The position numbers and the translations under genes were made by a program. A DNA stretch of 64,000 bases from Torreya grandis (Eukaryota > Streptophyta > Pinopsida > Cupressales > Taxaceae): the NCBI GenBank assembly GCA_037957365.1, contig JARHVA010004809.1:186001-250000 (forward strand). The letters run 5' to 3'. Positions 26,284 to 39,063 of this stretch are shown piece by piece (positions within the stretch are counted from its first letter, which is position 1; each line of letters begins with the position of its first letter). The notes beneath the pieces were generated by a model. It was not told where the DNA came from. It did not search any database and worked only from the letters and a program-made list of their open reading frames with translations.

Positions 26284-27233
26284 ATTAAACCCTATTATTT
26301 ATATATACTATAAATATGTATGATGTTCAAACTCTAGTATGTGTATGGCACCCTGTATCTCAATAAATAGAGGCACAATTAGTATTTATATCATTTATAT
26401 ATTTATAAACACTCATTTATTTTCATATGTTAAATCTAGAAAAATAAAAAATCCTTAGAACCATATAGGTCCTATTATAATCATAAAATTTCCCATAAAA
26501 CAATAAATTTCCCCTATAATCATATTATTTATTCCCTAAAGTGTGATGTTTTTTCCAAAGATCATACAATCTATGTATGAAGCATGAAATTCTATAAATT
26601 GGTAAAATAATTCCCCCTATCTGAGAAAATATGGAAATTTTAAAAATAAATGGAAAATGGAAAAATATAGGTCTCAATGTATTCACTAAGAGTGTTTGAC
26701 TAGATGATGTGGATATAGGTTGAACTCAATTCAAATTGTGTGAAAACAATCCTCATCACTCACCCATTGTAATTTTCTCCCATACCTCTATTCACGAAGG
26801 TAAGAGGTAATAAAGAGAAAATTTTATATTTTTACTTTAACTTTTGTTTTATATATGTTGGGGTAAAAAACCCTAATTTTATATTAATTTTCTTTTATCA
26901 TTACTTTATACACTTCAAATTTCAAGATATATGTTAGTTTTTAAATATTTGTAAACTAATTTTATTATATGATGGTGTTAAAACATGATGTTTATCAATA
27001 TGGATTACATAATATGATTACTTCACATATATTATTGGGTAAAATCATGTTAATTAATTACAATTTTTGGAAACTAGAATTCATGATAAAATTTATAAAT
27101 GTAAATAAAATAATATTTATAAATTATTAAATAGATTAGAAAAAATTAAAAAATAACAAAACACTATATAAACATGTCTTTTTCATCCCAAAAAAAAAAC
27201 CTAGCATGTTTAAGGCCACTTTAAGGTGTGCAT

Positions 27234-27236
<3 letters not shown>
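26284..27236. other. AT-rich stretch without genes
   Basis: Nothing coding is seen. If the LTR that starts at 18267 is real, its right part should resume here. Confidence 0.4.

Positions 27237-27268
<32 letters not shown>
27237..27268. repeat. (TA)n microsatellite
   Basis: About 32 bp of uninterrupted TA dinucleotides. Confidence 0.95.
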
Positions 27269-27269
<1 letters not shown>

Positions 27270-27338
27270 TTAATAAATGAAAAATGTATAGAATTATTCA
27301 TAAAAAATGACTAGGCATAATAATTCTTAATATATCCA

Positions 27339-28381
27339 TTGTCTCATGTTGGATCTCTATTTAGAGGAATGATGGATACACCCAAAAGCACCTGCTTCAT
27401 CTTGAGGGGAGATTCCTCTATTCAGAAGGATGGTTGTTACTATCTACCCTTTATGCTCTTTTTTTACCTTGTTATTATCCTATGGGAGCTTGTTTCATAT
27501 AGTCATATGGTTGTTAAGTTATCTCCCTCTCTTTTTGGGAAAGGGAGGAAGCTTGGTTGTATTTTTTTACTGTCAATTTTTAGAAAAACCTACTAGGTGG
27601 GAAAGTCTTAAGTTAACCTTTTGCTTACCCTGTGTGGATACTTTTATTGGTGGTTTTTTTTGTAAAAATAGGGTCAAAGGTGAGTCATGATGGGTTGAAG
27701 ATTCTTGTCCTATACCATACTACTCCTAGACTACCAAGGGCTTGGTTGTCAAATATTGAGATCCAAATGGAGTATATATCCTATTTATTCATGTTAATCC
27801 CATGATTTGGGATTTGGTTAAAACCAAAAATTTCACCTATTATTTTTTTGCTAAATGACACCTTTTGTTATACTAAATGTCTCCATAGGGATGACCCTAG
27901 ATGTGTGTGGTGTACTTATCTAGAACCAATCCTAAATCTTTTTCCACTTGTTTGTTATGTTTCAATTGATTCACTATTATTTGTTAATCTAGGTTGGTTC
28001 TTCACTGATGATTCCCTTTTTTGCCATCGTTCTAATCCATTACCCTTGCTCAATCATTATCTAATTTCTAATAAGGGTTCTAGTGGAATATCTATAAAAT
28101 ATCTACAAATGTTTCTATTACAAAATAGGTTTTTAGTCCATGGAGTGGATCCATTTGAAATTTGCCTCACGATGGGGTTTAGTTTAGTTAAATTAAATTT
28201 TAAAAGAACTATTGTTGATTCTACTTCAGTTTACAATGGGGTAGAACTATTACAACATTGTTTCACCTTCATATACGACTGCATAAACATATATCTCATC
28301 AGAAGGATGTTTTTGGGGTGTTTCACTAGAATTCCCCCTAGGGATCTCCCAAAGGCTCTAGGGGATCTTGTTTCAGAATGA
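27339..28381 (+). other. Open frames of unknown meaning
   Basis: The plus strand carries overlapping open frames at 27339-27596, 27430-27690 and 27848-28381. The last is open for 177 codons in AT-rich DNA where stops are frequent, but its first in-frame ATG comes only about 85 codons in. It contains several Cys (YTKCLHRDDPRCVWC) and a basic end (TRIPPRDLPKALGDLVSE). I see no domain I can name. It could be a decayed retroelement part or a captured gene piece, or chance. Confidence 0.25.
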
Positions 28382-30735
28382 AATATGTTCTTACTAGTTG
28401 GCTATTGTTAGGGATAATTTTTTGTAAAATTTTTACAACAATGTTTTTGCTGAAGGGTGATAGTTTTAGAATTCTTATAGTTGTATGTGCTATTGTTGAG
28501 ATGATTTTTGATGATTAGATTGATCTGTTAATGTTGTGGGATCCTTAAAATCCTCTTGTTGTACTTGGTATTTTTAAGCATATATATCAATTATACAAAG
28601 TTATCTTATATAATATTAATATTTTTGTATACCAACATGAAAATATTGATATTTTCATATAATTAAATTATGTGTAATTTTACCATTACTCATACATTTC
28701 TAGGGAGATTAATAAATAACACTAAGAAGTCTTTATCAAAGTAAATATAACCATATAAAATTTATTAAAAAATATAATAATGTGGTATAATCTATTTATA
28801 ATATATTATTAGTTTACACCATAACCTAATTTGAAATTGAATATCATTCTTCATCTAATGTTGATATTCCATTATGCTAAAGTGGAAATGTCAAGAAGTT
28901 TACTTGATATTAAATTATTGTTGTTATATGCTCTTATTGAATCACAAGGGGCAAACCAAAATCTATATTCATCTATATTAGTACATTTAGTATTGTTAAT
29001 ATTTAGTTTAAACAATACTATATATGATGATGAATATTAAAGGTTAACATAGAAAATGTACCTCACTTCAATTCTTGATGACTCTATGACACATATTTAA
29101 AGTGTGGTTTGGTTGGTTTGTATCCAAGACATGTCATACTTATTATTAAATATTATTTTATTTTTAATTCTTAATATTTCTCCAAATTTTATTATTATTT
29201 GGATTCAACCCATGAATGTGTAAATAATTTTTTTTTTCATGATTCATAGGTATATTTAAGTTTGTTTTAAGAGCTTCAAAGTCAATATCCCTATAATATA
29301 TGTTTTATTTTGATATGTGCACACACACATCAAAATGGGTTATTATTTACACACCTAAAAATGGTCCCTACACATTTATTAGTTTTTAAATTATTGAAAG
29401 CTAGGGTATGTATACATTTTTTTGGTTATTTTTCTAATTTAGAAATTATTAGAAAATTTTATGGTATATCATCATTTCCCCTTATTCTCTAGCCTTCCTT
29501 TTTATCTACTGATGTTTTATTTCTTGTGGTAGGTTTCTTGAAAGCATACTCAATGAGTTTTTTGGGCCCAAAATTTTAGTGAGTACATGGTTGGGTTATA
29601 TGTGGTCTTCGTATGTTATAGTGCACCCATGTTTTAGGGTCCAATTTTGTTCTCTTTTTCAATGGTTTTATGTTGGTTTGTGCACCAAAAGTGTCCTAAT
29701 TTAAATTCATTACATCTATAGATACATAATCATATTAGTGTGTTTTGGCATCTAGAGATCATCTAAAAATAATCAAACATTTATTATTCATATAAATATA
29801 TTGACCATTTAAAATATTTACATAGAGATCAAGAAAAAATTTAGAGAGCATTCATTATATCATTTAAGCTCATATTAGCTACTCATTACATTACACTAGT
29901 TTTCCTAGTTGATTAATTATTATAGTTAATGGAGTATTATTTAATATTATACAAAGCCTAAAAAATATTAAGGAAGCTTAGATATTTTTATGTGTTATTT
30001 AGGCCCAAAATTACATTGTTTTCATTTACCATTTTGAGGTCTTATCACTCAATTAGGGTAATAAGAAGAAGTACATTTTCTTGGTGGTCAGGCTGAAGTT
30101 TAAAAAATCTAAGCAAGTTTTTAGAGCCTTAAATATGATGAACACTTTTGTCAAAATAACGTGTCATATTGACACTTATTAGTATTATATTTAATATAAT
30201 TTTAGGGCCAAAAATAAAACTTGGTGGTTCAAAAAAGGTCCTTCATTCTCTTTTCAGTGTCTTGTCACAAAACCCAATTTATAATTTATGGCTTTAAAAA
30301 CTATCTCCAAATCTCTTGATATTCGAGATACATTTCTAAAACCTCTTTTAATTTTAATTAATATTATTTAAAAAATAATTATTAAATAATTTATTGTTTT
30401 ACATTTATTTAAGTATATTAAATGTTTATGTATATTTATATTACAAATTAATTAAAATCCATTTATTCATATTATAAAGAGCTAGTACCTACAAATTTTA
30501 TAAATTAAATACAAATTAAAGAAGCCTAAGAAAATTTTAGATATTATTTTATGTGAAGATATATATCTTATTTATATTTTAGATTCACAAAGAATATTTA
30601 GTTTCATGTTTAGTGTTTATTATTTTATTTGAAAATTAAAAAGTGAAAGATGGAAGATATGAACTAAAATTTCATGTCTAGTTTTACATATTTCATTGAT
30701 TGAAGATGCATGTTTAACATGCATTATTTTTATTT
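28382..30735. other. AT-rich stretch without genes
   Basis: No gene, LTR pair or structured repeat was recognised. Open frames here (28831, 29310, 30620) are under 75 codons and lack domains. Confidence 0.4.
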
Positions 30736-31232
30736 TGATGAAATGACAATTAGGGGATATAATTAAGGTAAACCTTAGATAGTGTAGCCTTATACAATAC
30801 ATAAACACATAATATGAGACTAGAAACCAAAACACACTCTTTTAGAAATCTTTATTGGTGATGTATAGTTATTACATAATTCACACTTACTCATGATGGT
30901 CTTGTCATAAATTAAATAACAGTTTTTATTATGATCTAAAACCTCTTATTCTCACTTCCATAATGTTGTTAAATTTTGATTGAGTTCATGTGGGATGTAG
31001 TCGATTGTCAAAATTCTTAAAACATAGTAGTTATCTTTTTGGGTGATGAAAGACTAATTGACTAACTGGACGATTTTGCATAAGACACCTGGGTTAAGAG
31101 TTTGTGAGCATAATACTCACTAATATAGGTTAGGTGGTAGAACCACTCTTTTGAATTTGGGAGAATATCCATAGTGTGTCCTTACTTAATGTAATGTATA
31201 ACCATAGTTTTCATCAAACATGTGAGAATACA
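30736..31232 (-). repeat. 3' LTR of element D
   Basis: About 497 bp, TGATGAAATGAC to GAGAATACA on the plus strand. It matches 51207-52010 in blocks (AACCTTAGA, AAAACACACTCTTTT, TTTTGATTGAGTTCAT) but lacks some 370 bp of its middle. A purine-rich tract on the sense strand (GGTGGAGAAGGATGG) adjoins its inner end. Confidence 0.7.
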
Positions 31233-31459
31233 AGCCATCCTTCTCCACCAAACATAATCCACACTATCTCCTCCTAACATCAACAACTTTAAGATGATAT
31301 CCCATTCCATACCTCATCATATCCTTCCTATTTTATGTTATAAAATCTAAAATTATACTGCTACATATTCCTCTTAACTATTATAGACAACTCTTTGAGC
31401 TTCTTTGTCTCTACCCCAAATAAGAAAAAATCTCCTATCACTTATTCCAATAAGACATG

Positions 31460-32382
31460 TTCATCAACATACATCAAAAGATTATTATTTTGCTCATACT
31501 CATCCTATTTTATGTCCAAAAGATTAGGATGTACCTTTTTCCATTGATATTAACACTCATGGTGTTATCTCTCCCATCATATATCATCTCCCTATTAAAT
31601 TTCTATGCCCTCCACAATAAAACATGGCATGCATCCATAGATAAGACATCACACAAAATATTATTACTATATATATCAATTTGGGTTTCAACTTCACAAA
31701 ACTCCCTAATAATATCCCCACTTCCATATATCAACCAACACATTCTATAAGGAATTAGGTGTGGTATACACACCAAATTCAATTTGCTAACCATTTCAAT
31801 GGATACTAAATTACCACAATTTCCACTATCAACAAAAACATGGAAATGTTTACCTTTTTTTTTGCATTAGTTTCTAAAAATGTCTCCTTTGGTATTATAT
31901 TTATTTATCCACTTTCAATACTCTGTGTGATAGTAAATTATCTCATTATTTTGGTTCCTCCATATGCATGAGTGATGCTACCGACTCTTCATCTTCTTGT
32001 GAAATTTGCATACTACCATCATTCCTTCTCTTTTTAACCATCACATTGAGTATGAGGACACTCAAAATTATTATACCCAAAGTATGTGTAACTAGAACAC
32101 CTTATATTGAACATTATTCCTCTTCCTCATCGTCATCCATATATTTTCCTTCCTCTTACAAAGGTAGCTCATCCTCTTATTGATTTGAAGCTTAATAAGT
32201 ATTATCCCTGTCCTCATTCAAATACTACTTGTATTCATTTAATGGTTATCATTTAATATTATTAGACCTACCTTTTACTCATAGATAATTTATCTTCTAT
32301 CCTCAAACCATATTAATATGATTCTTCCAAAGATCAGTTCATATTAAATATTTAACTATATCCATTGACATATCTTGCCACC
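31460..32382 (-). pseudogene. Gag C-terminus and retropepsin of element D
   Basis: This continues the gag that breaks off at 50387. On the minus strand a zinc knuckle remnant CSSYTYFGYNNFEC (about 32075-32120) keeps two of the four ligands; the second Cys and the His are now Tyr. The aspartic protease follows at about 31590-31860, with the catalytic triad as VDSG, then CEVETQIDIYSNNILCDVL and HVLL, where the family has ILLGRPW. After it comes YDGRDNTMSVNINGKRY, the usual protease-to-RT linker of plant gypsy elements. The reading frame then decays and no RT is found before the LTR. Confidence 0.8.
32378..32382. repeat. Target-site duplication of element E (left copy)
   Basis: CCACC stands before the left LTR of E and again at 50387-50391 after the right LTR. 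Removing E and one copy brings the D gag back into one frame, which confirms the junction. Confidence 0.9.
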
Positions 32383-33673
32383 TATTTAACCCTTTTTAAT
32401 TTAAGAAGACTTAAAATTAATTGGTATTAAAATATTAAATTTGAAATGCTAATATGTCCTAGTCTGATAATGAAAATAGTCAATATATAGTTAGTTAAAA
32501 CATTTATATAAATCAGAAATTTGCTAAAAATAGTAAAATGTGTAAGGATTAAAAACCTCACTAATATATATGTGTGTGTGTGTAAGCTCACTCTAAGTAA
32601 AAACTCTGAAATTAATATACAGAAAAAGTTATACCAAAAATAGTAATTCATAGTGTACAAGTATGTGGAAGGAAATTAATATACAGACAAAGTTATACCA
32701 AAAATAGTAATTCATAGTGGACAAGTACATGGAAGGTGGACATGGATGCACTAAAACCTTGTCTGGATATTTTGGTCATGCCCTTATTGATTATATCCCT
32801 TATTTGGGTTTGTATGATCACCTAAAAGGGTTTATTGTTGAAATGGATGTTCTATGTTTCCATATAGAAGACATTAAAAAAATAAAAAATAGATCATGAA
32901 CACACACTAGATAACATTAGATAAAAAGAGGGGCAAAAAATGGGTTGATAAGTATGGCTAATTTAGACTCAAAACCCCTTTATGACTGAGCACTGCCAAA
33001 ATAACCTAAATGGGCCTCAATCCGATGCAATTTTCCCTCCTAGATAGGTATGTGCAATCATGAATGTAATGTTAGATGATATTTTGCATATGAATACTCT
33101 TGACACAAACATATAAATTATATATTAAACTTTTAAATTTATAGATAAATCAATAATTACATAGTAATATTAAGCTATAACTTTTTATATCTTTTTTGAT
33201 GATTGAGAATTAGCCCCTAGCTCTTGAAAGGACCTTTGCATATATAGAGTTTTTTTAAAATTCAATTTTGAGGATCATTGGTGTGTGAAGAGGCTGATTC
33301 GAAAGAGATAAATGGTCATAAAAATTACTGTTAACAATATATAAATCAAAAAATCATCCACAAGTTACATTAGGATAATCCACACTATATGTACAAGGCT
33401 GTAGTACAACCTTTTCCTATAATGTAGCCTTGTCTAAAAGAGTCAAAACTCAAAGATAAATATTTGGAATGAAAATTTGGGATCCCCATGGTGGATATTA
33501 AAATATAAATATAAATATAAAAGACATGAAAATATAAACAAGAAGAGTGAAAGCTTATGATGTAGAATATGACATGCCAATAAGTTGTCTATTCATCAAT
33601 ACTAATCTAAATAAGTAAGGTTATGTAAAATGAATGTTTTGGATGAACTTGTGTTAAAATTTGGGTGTCTAAA
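32383..33673 (-). repeat. 3' LTR of element E
   Basis: Aligns along its length with 49142-50386. Shared landmarks are AATAGTCAATATATAG, GACTGAGCA and GGATCCCCATGGTGGATAT-like words. It contains a private 64-bp tandem duplication at 32608-32735. Confidence 0.88.
32608..32735. repeat. 64-bp tandem duplication inside an LTR
   Basis: Two near-identical units start GAAATTAATATACAGA at 32608 and 32672. The paired LTR at 49142 has only one unit, so the duplication happened after insertion. Confidence 0.85.
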
Positions 33674-33687
33674 ATTTCCTCCACTTT
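33674..33687 (-). promoter_or_regulatory. Polypurine tract of element E
   Basis: The sense strand reads AAAGTGGAGGAAAT directly before the 3' LTR. Confidence 0.7.
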
Positions 33688-35639
33688 ATAATAGTGATGC
33701 AATGAAGTGAAATGACTAAAGTAAAACAAAAAATGGAGTTTGTATAGACACTTTGCCTTTTGATGTGAATCCTAGTTATGTGCAATGTCTTGATGTAAAC
33801 ACTTGCAATGATGCAAAAATCAATCATTGTTCATATTTAAAAAAATTAAAGTCTTAACTTAAATTTTAAAATTTGAAGAGAGAGAGTAAAGAAAGTATAC
33901 ACCTAAAAAGGTTTATGATCTGATTATTTCCTTGCCTGTAATTGGAGATATGGTGCATTAAATCTTGTTTTCTCTTATCTATGGAGAAAAAATAATCTTT
34001 ATAGTGATAGTAGGATGAGTGGTAGGCCATTAGGTGTCCCTAGAAAATAAACATACCAAATCATGGAGCTAGAACCTATGATTTTTTTTAGAGTGATCAA
34101 GTCTCAACAAGTGAAGCATTTGAACTAAACAAGGATATGCTTTCACTTGTGAAAAATGTTGTGAGTAATGATAGAGTGATAAACCATTGAGTGTCACTAG
34201 ACTCTAATAGGAGATAAAGAAAAACAAATGGGAACCACACAATGGGTTTGAAAAAATCATAGGCATAGACATTCAATGTTACTATACGTAATGTGGTCCA
34301 ATTTCCACCAAATGAATCACACCATTACAAATGCATCTAGATTCAATTTTTAAACTTTTAAAATTTTAAAATATATATTTTGAAAATTCCATATAAAAAC
34401 ATGAGCATGATTAATCATGTCCCCTATATTTGTGTTGATTTGAAATTTGAATTTTTAACTTGTAATTTGAGATTTGTTCTTCTATTTTGAAACTTTTACA
34501 AAACTTTGCTTATTGAAGTGGTGATATTTTGAAAAACTTTCAACATAGATTAGGGAAGTGCATGAATTAGAATAATGCCCCCATAGTTTGTGAGTTTATG
34601 CTATAAAACTTTCCTTGACATCATAGTATTGCTAAATTTTGCTTAATTTTTACATGTAATATATAATTTAGTTTGTATTATCGTGTGAGTGTTAAAAATA
34701 TGTGAGTGTATGATATTTTATGTTTTACCTCAATTTGGAGTCAAAGGATGATAATAATGAATCATTTGTGTTTAAATTAGAATAAGATCAAAATAAAAAA
34801 ATATTGAGTGATCGGTGAGAGTATGTGTTGAAGCATTAGGGTGAATGAGAGTGATTGAAAAGGTGCTATGTAGACCACATGAAAATATGGGGATGCCTTG
34901 ATGAATATTGTAATTAATATGATGTGGAAAATTATACCATCAAGATTCTAATGAATATTATGATATTAAATTTGGATAAATATTATTCTAGATATCACAA
35001 TTTTGATTATGGATTATAGTGATTAGAAATAAATGCCAAGATGATAAGGTACAACCTTAGAATGATAGAAAAATATAAATAGGGCAGTTAAAATATTTTT
35101 TCATATTCTTTTGTATTATAACCAAATAGTAAAGAGTTTGATAATTTGAGAGGATAGATTGAAAATGCCTCAAATGAGACCAACAATGCCAACATGATTT
35201 GAGTGAGTACGAGTGGCAATGGAGGCAAATATCAAGACATATCTAGTGAGTAACCAATCTTTAGTAATGTGATATTTTAAATTTTAATTATTTTTTCATA
35301 TTTTTGTTGTGATTTTACTGTTACATGGTACTATCCTACCATCACTAGTTCATCCAATACTAATGTGACTCTATTCGATATAATAGGGACTCTTTTATGG
35401 TAGTGTTTGAGAAATGCGGCATCATCTGCACTAATGTATAGCACAGTGTAGTGGTGTCCAATTTTAGAATTTAATTTTTTATTATTATCTTTTATGATCA
35501 TTTGGATAAATTTAAAAAAAAATCATTTATGTTTATGATTGTAAAGTGATCTTAGAGATCAATAGTTCTATCGAGGACACATTTTCTAGATTATTCATGG
35601 TTTTCATTTATCAGATGAGGAGATTGCCATTAATAATGT
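33688..35639. other. Non-coding part of element E
   Basis: No gene is seen. Loose repeats of a phrase like GAGTGATAAACCATTGAGTGTC and GGTAGGCCATTAGGTGTCC occur at 34020-34200. The stretch may be the promoter side of the antisense PMD gene, but no clear promoter is visible. Confidence 0.4.
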
Positions 35640-36617
35640 TGTATGATTTGGAAATATAAGTTTTTTAGACCTAGTGACATATGATATTCATATGATTATG
35701 GATTTGGTATATAGGTGGGATTTAGATACATGTACCTTTTGGTTGCCCATGGGTGAGATGATGATGACTTTGGAGGAGGTCTGGTGTATTATACAATTAT
35801 TGATTGTTGGTATTTGAGTAGTGGTAGATACAATAGTTAGTGTTTATGATGCTCATAGGTACATGACTAGAATTGTTAGGGGTAGATAGTATGTTATAGG
35901 GATACCATAATATTATTTCTAGATATCATTATTTCAAGAGTTTCTTGGTTGCAAAAATTTATTTGTGTATTATTAGTTACCTTTGTTATTATTGGTGGGG
36001 TATGTATATCCATTTTATATAAGATGATTATAATTGTTTAGCATATAGAGGATAATGGAACCATATATTCATGGGGTCATACCATGTTGTCTCACATATA
36101 AAGGTATTTGTATATATTTACTTGGGAGGGTTATGGTGGAATATTGGGTTCAATGACATTATTGTATTGTTGGGATTATGAGGATATAATAGATATTAGG
36201 CATGTTGGGTTGCCATTAGCTAGATGGGAATAACCACATATATATGAAAGTATATGGGTGAGAACAACATGTGTTAACTGAGGTAATACCATGGATTTTC
36301 ATTATGTGTTGGATTGAATGACATTTGGTGACATAATAAGGAGGTCATACCATGGATTTGAGGGTTGGAGGGAGAATACAATTGAGAATGGTAGATTTGA
36401 GTGAGTTATTGGATCTATGATCAATTTTATATTATGTATGATCAATTTTAGATGGATCGAGTGAGACTCTACTTTGGATTAGTTTAGAGAATAACCCTAG
36501 CACCAGTGATTTGGCCATTTTTTTAGGGTCCTTTCTTGAGAGGGGGAACAAGCTTGAAATTTAGATGACGAGTTAGCTTAAGTTCTATATGATGAGAGGG
36601 ATGGAGTATTGGTGATC

Positions 36618-36708
<91 letters not shown>

Positions 36709-37330
36709 GTAGGATTCATAGATGAGTATACATATTAGTGGACCTAGCATAGGTGACTATGCTTATTGCTATTTACATTAAGAGTAAATCTAGTAGTATC
36801 TATTCTAAATACTCTTAGGGTAGTAGGTGGTATGTATATGTGTTGTGTAATTTAGTAGGATACTTTTTGGTTGATTGTGGTATTTGATATCATTTATGTG
36901 ATTTATGTAAGAGGTGATGATTATTGGTCACTTATCATAGAGTCAAAATTATGTGTGTTGACATGACATGTGCCCAATAATGTTGTGTCATAAGGAATTA
37001 TGGAGAGGGTAGATGTGGTGGGGCCACATGCACCAATGTTTGATATAGTTACTATTATGAAAACTACATATATGCAATCATATAATAGGTTATATGCAAT
37101 GATAGTGGAGTGTGATGCATTAGTATTGAATAAGACCAACTCTGAGCTGAGTTTACTTGACACTAGATGCTTCTGATTGTGGGGACATTTGATTTATGTT
37201 TGACTATTTTTACAAAGTATGTTCAACTTTATAATGAGCACACAACTATTTGAGAGTGGTTGGAAGTGTTTGAGGCTTATGATTGGTGGAGGTATAGATT
37301 GAGGTCATGAGATGCAGGTAGTGCCTTGAC
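35640..37330 (+). pseudogene. Plant mobile domain (PMD) remnant, antisense inside element E
   Basis: The plus strand, opposite to the element's gag, encodes a decayed PMD of the MAIN/MAIL1-related kind. About 35700-35817 reads DLVYRWDLDTCTFWLPMGEM then MMMTLEEVWCIIQLLIVG, matching the classic (hxLPxGEMxxTLEEVWxIL) opening. At about 36140 SMTLLYCWDYEDI fits the domain's central Leu/Trp motif, followed by LPLARWE. At about 36292 MDFHYVLD, a stop, then MTFGDIIRRSYHG fits its (LDxLTxxDVxWxPY) motif. Several stops and frame changes and a TA microsatellite interrupt it. PMD genes are known to be carried by plant gypsy elements; here it lies between gag and the 3' LTR, in reverse. Confidence 0.8.
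36621..36707. repeat. (TA)n microsatellite
   Basis: About 87 bp of TA repeats inside the PMD remnant. The 75-codon Ile/Tyr frame across it is an artefact of the repeat. Confidence 0.97.
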
Positions 37331-37704
37331 ATCTTGAACAACACTAATAAATGATAAAGATATAGACATTGATACTAATTATGCCTAATCTATTTAGGAA
37401 CATGTGCTTATTATTTATTGACACATATGTTATGTTTGACTAAATTTTGAGACATAGATAAATGGTAATTTTATTTATGCATATGTATTTGTATTCTCGT
37501 GTTTTGAAAGATATTCCTTAAGATAATTTCCAATTTGATGGAAAAAGGAATGTTGAATAATCATTTAATTGATTGTTTGCACAATTAGGATTAGGTTTAT
37601 TATGTATTTCATGGTGTTAAATTTTTAGTTACTTTGATTTAGGAACCCATATTTATGTAGGTTACTTGGTTGGTTCGTTTAGGTTTTACATTATCTGTAC
37701 TTTA

Positions 37705-37709
37705 GGAAC
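37705..37709. repeat. Target-site duplication of element F (left copy)
   Basis: GGAAC before the left LTR of F; AGAAC at 45107-45111 after the right LTR, four of five bases equal. Confidence 0.65.
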
Positions 37710-39063
37710 TGTTTAACCCTAAATTTAGATATGTATTAGATATCTAAAGTTAAAGGTGCATTAGATTAGTTTTTACACAAATGAGGTGAAATAATATAAT
37801 TATTAGGCCAATAAATAGAAACATTAGAAAAATAGTATTCTAAATTTATACAATGAATACTACTAAAAATAGTAAAGTAAAACTATTGATAGGTATTACA
37901 ATGAATTGGAAAATAAATGATACTCAGTTGGTTTACTATGCATATCTATGTCTAATCTAGAATAGGTTGGAAGTGGACTAGAAGGTAATCTTGGAATAGT
38001 CTTCATATTCTAGAAATATTATTTTTGTGGCCTCAAACACTTGCATCAAATTTAGATAATTACATTGACACAAGAGTCTATCTTTGATGTAAGCATCTGG
38101 TATAAATTAATAACTAGATATAGATGCAGCCAATTGGAACCTTTAGATTTTTATATCACCTTTATTTTTATGTATATCAATTTTGCCCATACACTATCCC
38201 TCTTTGTCTGATTATCAAACCTTATCTCTTCACCATTGGAGTGTTTGTGAGAAAAATGGGTTAGCGAGATCACGGTGTTGATTTTACCTAAGTACCCCTC
38301 TATCAATGGGTACTACCTACATAGCCTATACTCTGAAAAGAGCCTCAAACTTATTTATTAATCCCTTACCTTTTATCTTGTGTGTACACAAGGATGCAAT
38401 GTGTGATAATAAAAGACATGTAGTGACCATGATTTTTTTGAGCTCTTCTCGTAAAAAAGAGAAGGTATATCATGAAATATGATTAGAATCTTTTAGATTT
38501 ATGAAAATACTAATATTATGATTGATATATAAATAGGAATGAATAATTAAGGTTTTCCCACTTGAATGCTTGATTGAGTGCTTCTTGGTATATTTTTTAT
38601 GAGTTGTATGTGATTTCCTGGTGATTTCTAGGTGAGGAATGAATGAGGGTTGATATTGTATATATACCAATCCATTTTATAAATATATCACACTAAATCA
38701 CTTAGATTGAACTTTAGGATATGTTTCTTCTATAAATTGGATGATTTTTGGGCACTAGACACTTTATAGGAAAAGTGGACATTTAGTCGATGTAGGTGTT
38801 TGTCTAGGAAACTAAAAAAAGGGTACATGCCAAGAACTAGCAATGAAGGATAATAATCAAGTTGAGATATTTTTCATAATATAGAAGGTTTGGTCATCAA
38901 AATAACATGGTTGGATTAAGAGATAATCAATTACGCACAAAGAGATAGTCAACATGGGTATTTTAGTAGTGATCAAGTCTATAAATGAAAGGTGTATCCA
39001 TGCTAAGTATTTACTAAGTGTACAAGACCAAGGTACTACATAAATCAGATTTTAGTATCTACA
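37710..39063 (-). repeat. 3' LTR of element F
   Basis: Matches 43781-45106 throughout, with shared words AAGTGGACTAG, GAGAGCCTCAAACTTAT and TAGGAAAAGTGG. Divergence is substantial by eye. Confidence 0.88.

Noticed and set aside
27339..28381. Organelle DNA insertion
   Set aside because: I looked for familiar plastid or mitochondrial gene text and recognised none.
36523..36750. Minus-strand frame with a long Ile-Tyr repeat
   Set aside because: Translation of the TA microsatellite inside the PMD remnant.
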